Shown piece after piece: positions 4,820-6,667 of a stretch of DNA of 6,667 nucleotides (positions are counted from its first letter, which is position 1; each line of letters begins with the position of its first letter). Source of the stretch: Methanodesulfokora sp964525965 (lineage in GTDB: Archaea; Korarchaeota; Korarchaeia; Korarchaeales; Korarchaeaceae); the NCBI GenBank assembly GCA_964525965.1, contig CAZGKA010000001.1:1-6667 (forward strand), in the 5' to 3' direction. A model generated the notes under the pieces. The model was not told where the DNA came from and ran no database searches. It was given only the letters and a program-made list of their open reading frames with translations. The position numbers were made by a program, and so were the translations under genes.

Positions 4820-5567
4820 AGGGCCCATCATCCTCGATACCTACTATTACCTCCATCCCGGCGATATCCTGGGGCTTGGCCTCTCGGGGAGAACCGTCCT
4901 CTTTCTGGAAGGACAGCAGCTCCTGCCGATCATCAGAGCACTCACGAATAAATGTTTGAAGCTCATGAGCGATCTGAATAGAAGGATCTCTTTTGCTAAA
5001 AAGCACAGGATATCAGTCTCCAGCTATTTGAACCGTCTGAGGGATGAGGAGGAGCGCGCTGCGGTGCTCCTGATGGTATCGACGTTCAGTGGAGTGAGGT
5101 TGAACCTGGTGCTGGAAGGAAGAACCCGGCTGAAATTCAACGCTGAGAGGTTGCGGAGGATCCAGGATCAAGCCCCTTGGACCAACAGGGAGAAAGTTAA
5201 GGGGTTCGTCCAGAGGCTTGTGGGGGAGCTGGCTGGTGCTAGAATGATGCCCCAGCTTGTGGAGGAAGACAGCGGAGAGTTTGTTGAGCAGTGCCGAAGG
5301 CGCATCAGCAGGGAGCTGTGCTCTCGAGACTGCCGGGCAGGAAAAAACTCTCCAGATAACGAGGATCTCCGGCTAGTGCTGGCGATCAGCAGGATTTCTG
5401 AACCTGTTGAGGTCTACGTGATTCCTCACAGCAGCAGAGCTCAGAGTGAATGCTTTGGGTGCATCCTCAAGTTCCTCACACAATCAACGTCCGGGATCTT
5501 GAACAGGTCTTTCTCGCACGTGGTGATCAGGGATCCCGAAGAAGCACTGCACAAAATTAAAGAATGA
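4785..5567 (+). CDS. PIN-like protein with C-terminal cysteine pairs, candidate toxin
   Basis: The protein (260 residues) begins its fold at GPIILDTYYYL (13-23), a PIN-type first strand with Asp18. NEDLRLVLAISRI (192-204), with Asp194, fits the later 'sD..il..A' acidic helix, and HVVIRDPEEALHKI (245-258) fits the closing strand/helix seen in many PIN proteins. The expected 'vvTnD' after the acidic helix is replaced by VEVYVIPHSSR (208-218). Between lies a long basic helical insert (55-175), much larger than VapC (about 130 residues). C179xxxC183 and C223xxC226 could bind a metal. TTG 4785 is the only standard start before Asp18; its ribosome site (AAGGG) is weak, so expression probably relies on coupling to the overlapping upstream gene. 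I infer an RNase-like effector held by the Panacea protein. The PIN assignment is tentative, as one metal ligand is not clear. Confidence 0.55.
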   Translation: MCSRSSTGPSGEGPIILDTYYYLHPGDILGLGLSGRTVLFLEGQQLLPIIRALTNKCLKLMSDLNRRISFAKKHRISVSSYLNRLRDEEERAAVLLMVSTFSGVRLNLVLEGRTRLKFNAERLRRIQDQAPWTNREKVKGFVQRLVGELAGARMMPQLVEEDSGEFVEQCRRRISRELCSRDCRAGKNSPDNEDLRLVLAISRISEPVEVYVIPHSSRAQSECFGCILKFLTQSTSGILNRSFSHVVIRDPEEALHKIKE

Positions 5568-5570
5568 GAA

Positions 5571-5774
5571 ATGTACTCAATCGGGTTGAGGAGGATGGGT
5601 CTTTCTGTTGAGGAGCTCAGAGCTATAGTCAGGGAGGAAGTGAAGAGGGCACTTCTTAGAGCCTTCTTAGAGCTAATACCCTATGTAAGTGAGGAAGAGC
5701 AGAAGGAGATCGAGGCTCAGGTCGAACCTCCTGAGGACTGGGATGATGAGCTGAGGATAAACCGGGGGCCATGA
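5571..5774 (+). CDS. Small acidic antitoxin-like protein, orphan
   Basis: The 67-residue product has a helical N-terminus, LSVEELRAIVREEVKRALLRAFLEL (11-35), then IPYVSEEEQKEIEAQVEPPEDWDDEL (36-61). The 'LiPyVSeeEQkEIE....PeDydee' pattern recurs in small crenarchaeal antitoxin-like proteins encoded before PIN toxins; I recall this pattern rather than a named family. ATG 5571 has little ribosome site; ATG 5595 (residue 9) is an alternative, with GAGGAGG directly against it. It begins 3 bases after the PIN-like gene, suggesting it is read with that operon. Its stop overlaps an ATG in the ATGA arrangement (5771-5774) typical of toxin-antitoxin pairs, but the toxin frame ends after 15 codons. It is either an orphan or a late member of the Panacea operon. 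Confidence 0.6.
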   Translation: MYSIGLRRMGLSVEELRAIVREEVKRALLRAFLELIPYVSEEEQKEIEAQVEPPEDWDDELRINRGP

Positions 5775-5818
5775 TCTTCGCACGAGCATCGAGAGCTGAC
5801 CCACAAAGTTTTATCTAG
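5771..5818 (+). pseudogene. 15-codon stub where a toxin gene would start
   Basis: ATG 5771 overlaps the antitoxin stop as ATGA and reads MIFARASRADPQSFI then TAG. MIFA is a common PIN-toxin opening (MIFaDasvL), but nothing further matches. It looks like a toxin lost by deletion, the join then falling in the AbiEi promoter region. Too short to be sure. Confidence 0.3.
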
Positions 5819-5840
5819 GTAACACATCCGTTACCTGGAT
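5802..5840 (+). promoter_or_regulatory. abiEi promoter with palindromic operator
   Basis: TATA-like TTTTATC (5809-5815) preceded by ACAAAG (BRE-like) predicts transcription from about 5836-5840, so the ATG at 5847 has a leader under about 12 bases and no ribosome site. ATCTAGGTAAC (5813-5823) and GTTACCTGGAT (5830-5840) form an 11-base inverted repeat with one mismatch and a 6-base spacer, running from the TATA edge to the start point. AbiEi proteins of known AbiE systems repress their own promoter through inverted repeats, so this is the likely operator. Confidence 0.65.
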
Positions 5841-5846
5841 TGAATC

Positions 5847-6437
5847 ATGAAGCTGTACGAGATCAGGGAGGGGCTTCTCTCCTCCGGCAGACGGGTGTTC
5901 ACGATAGGCCAGCTCTCGGTCCTGCTGGGGGTTTCAAGGGAGCATGCGAAGGTCTACGCCCACAGACTTGTGGCCAGGGGGTGGGCTTGGAGACCCAGGA
6001 GGGGAATCATCGCGCTCACCAGGGACGAGTTCGTCCTGGCCACCCAGCTGGTGGAGCCGTCCTACGTGTCCATGCACGCTGCTCTCTACCTCAGAGGGCT
6101 GGTGGACCAGGTCCCGAGTATTGTGGAATGCGTGACCACCAGGTGCAGCCTGGCGCTCCCCGACCTGGGGGTGAGGTACAGGAGGATCCAGCCGGACCTG
6201 TTCTTCGGATATGAGAGGATGGACAAGGGGGAGAGCTACGTCATGGTGGCCGGGAGGGAGAAGGCCCTCCTGGACATGGTGTACTTCGGCTACAAGCCGC
6301 CCTCCGTTAGGGCAGATCCTGACGTTCTCGTCAAGATGGCCAGGAGGTTCGAGAAAGCTGGAGGAAATAGGGCGAGGAGGGTGGTGAGGTGGGTGAGGAG
6401 GATTGCTCAGCAGGGAAGATCTGTTGAGGTTGGCTAG
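5847..6437 (+). CDS. abiEi: AbiEi-family antitoxin and transcriptional repressor
   Basis: The 196-residue protein has an N-terminal winged helix (1-60): FTIGQLSVLLGVSREHAKVYAHRL (18-41) is the helix-turn-helix and WAWRPRRGIIALT (46-58) the wing. The AbiEi C-terminal domain follows: PSYVSMHAALYLRGLVDQVP (71-90), VECVTTR (93-99), YRRIQPDLFFGYERM (111-125), YVMVAGREKALLDMVYFG (131-148, the 'A.peKAllDl' motif). In type IV AbiE systems this protein antagonises the AbiEii nucleotidyltransferase without binding it and represses the operon. Length is typical (about 200). It starts behind a TATA box and an inverted-repeat operator, and its 3' end overlaps the AbiEii gene by 14 bases. The basic C-terminus (RRFEKAGGNRARRVVRWVRRI) is usual for DNA-linked members. 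Higher G+C than the vapBC scars suggests a functioning gene. Confidence 0.85.
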   Translation: MKLYEIREGLLSSGRRVFTIGQLSVLLGVSREHAKVYAHRLVARGWAWRPRRGIIALTRDEFVLATQLVEPSYVSMHAALYLRGLVDQVPSIVECVTTRCSLALPDLGVRYRRIQPDLFFGYERMDKGESYVMVAGREKALLDMVYFGYKPPSVRADPDVLVKMARRFEKAGGNRARRVVRWVRRIAQQGRSVEVG

Positions 6438-6667
6438 GGCGAGGAGGGTGAGGCCCTGGCAGGAGGAGAAGCGCTATATTCAATCCCTTGTAATATATGC
6501 CATCAGCGAGTGGCCCGTGGTGATGAAGGGAGGCACCTATCTCTGGCTTTTCCACGGACTCAACAGGTTCTCGGATGATCTGGACTTCACTCAGCTGGAA
6601 ACGATCCGAAGGGATGTTCTAGAAGATCTTAAGCTAACTCTCGAGCTATTCGGGGCTAAGAGCGATG
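6424..6667 (+). CDS. abiEii: AbiEii-family nucleotidyltransferase toxin, cut by window end
   Basis: The frame stays open to the last base; about 81 residues are visible of an expected 220-300. From TTG 6424, RPWQEEKRYIQSLVIYAIS (10-28) is the leading helix. VVMKGGTYLWLFHGL (32-46) is the Gly-Gly core of the DNA polymerase beta-like nucleotidyltransferase fold. RFSDDLDF (48-55) carries the metal-binding D52/D54 pair. All match the AbiEii/AbiGii/MenT group, in which toxins transfer nucleotides to tRNA or other targets and stop growth. TTG 6424 or TTG 6430 may be the start; either overlaps the abiEi stop, as expected for a coupled toxin. GTG 6448 is possible but loses basic residues. No damage is visible in this part. 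Confidence 0.83.
   Translation, partial: MRLARARRVRPWQEEKRYIQSLVIYAISEWPVVMKGGTYLWLFHGLNRFSDDLDFTQLETIRRDVLEDLKLTLELFGAKSD

Noticed and set aside
4755..5006. Minus-strand frame of 83 codons opposite the PIN-like gene start
   Set aside because: No motif and no promoter; the + strand overlapping operon explains the sequence.
5840..6214. Plus-strand frame of 124 codons overlapping AbiEi
   Set aside because: Gly/Pro/Arg/Gln-rich shadow of abiEi in another frame; AbiEi itself has helix-turn-helix and family motifs throughout.
1..6667. CRISPR array, insertion sequence or integrase
   Set aside because: No regularly spaced direct repeats, no transposase or recombinase motifs and no terminal inverted repeats seen.

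Overview
The window looks like part of a thermophilic archaeal chromosome. Arginine is mostly AGG/AGA and isoleucine often ATA. Starts include TTG. Several genes have a TATA-like box 30-45 bases before the start codon, giving very short or no leaders, while internal operon genes have GGAGG-type ribosome sites. The best-matching families (VapBC, AbiE, Panacea, small acidic archaeal antitoxins) are common in Thermoproteota and Korarchaeota-like genomes; the exact lineage is inference. Every gene I accept is on the + strand.

The window is a defence and toxin-antitoxin island. It opens with the 3' part of a DUF3800-type gene (1-636). A 255-base spacer follows, then a two-gene unit (892-2986): an OLD-like ABC/AAA ATPase and a separate TOPRIM protein starting 14 bases downstream. 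This is the layout of PARIS (AriA+AriB) and split OLD/Gabija-type anti-phage systems. From 2987 to 3498 there is only debris: a perfect 18-base palindrome, an orphan ribosome-binding sequence, and a decayed antitoxin followed by a PIN start fragment.

A VapB antitoxin (3499-3723) then reads cleanly from a promoter with a palindromic operator, but its VapC partner (3705-3892) is broken by frameshifts and truncated. Next is a tightly packed operon (3958-5774). Its Panacea-domain protein, all-helical unknown protein and PIN-like protein overlap by 20 and 35 bases. A small acidic antitoxin-like gene follows 3 bases later, its own toxin apparently reduced to a 15-codon stub.

The window closes with an AbiE unit: AbiEi (5847-6437), overlapping the start of an AbiEii nucleotidyltransferase that runs off the end. 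A 28-base imperfect palindrome between the AbiEi TATA box and start codon is a probable autoregulatory operator.

The main candidates for something undescribed are the three-gene Panacea/helical/PIN-like operon and the compact archaeal ATPase+TOPRIM pair. The rest records repeated gain and decay of toxin-antitoxin loci, with antitoxins outlasting toxins three times in about 2.7 kb.
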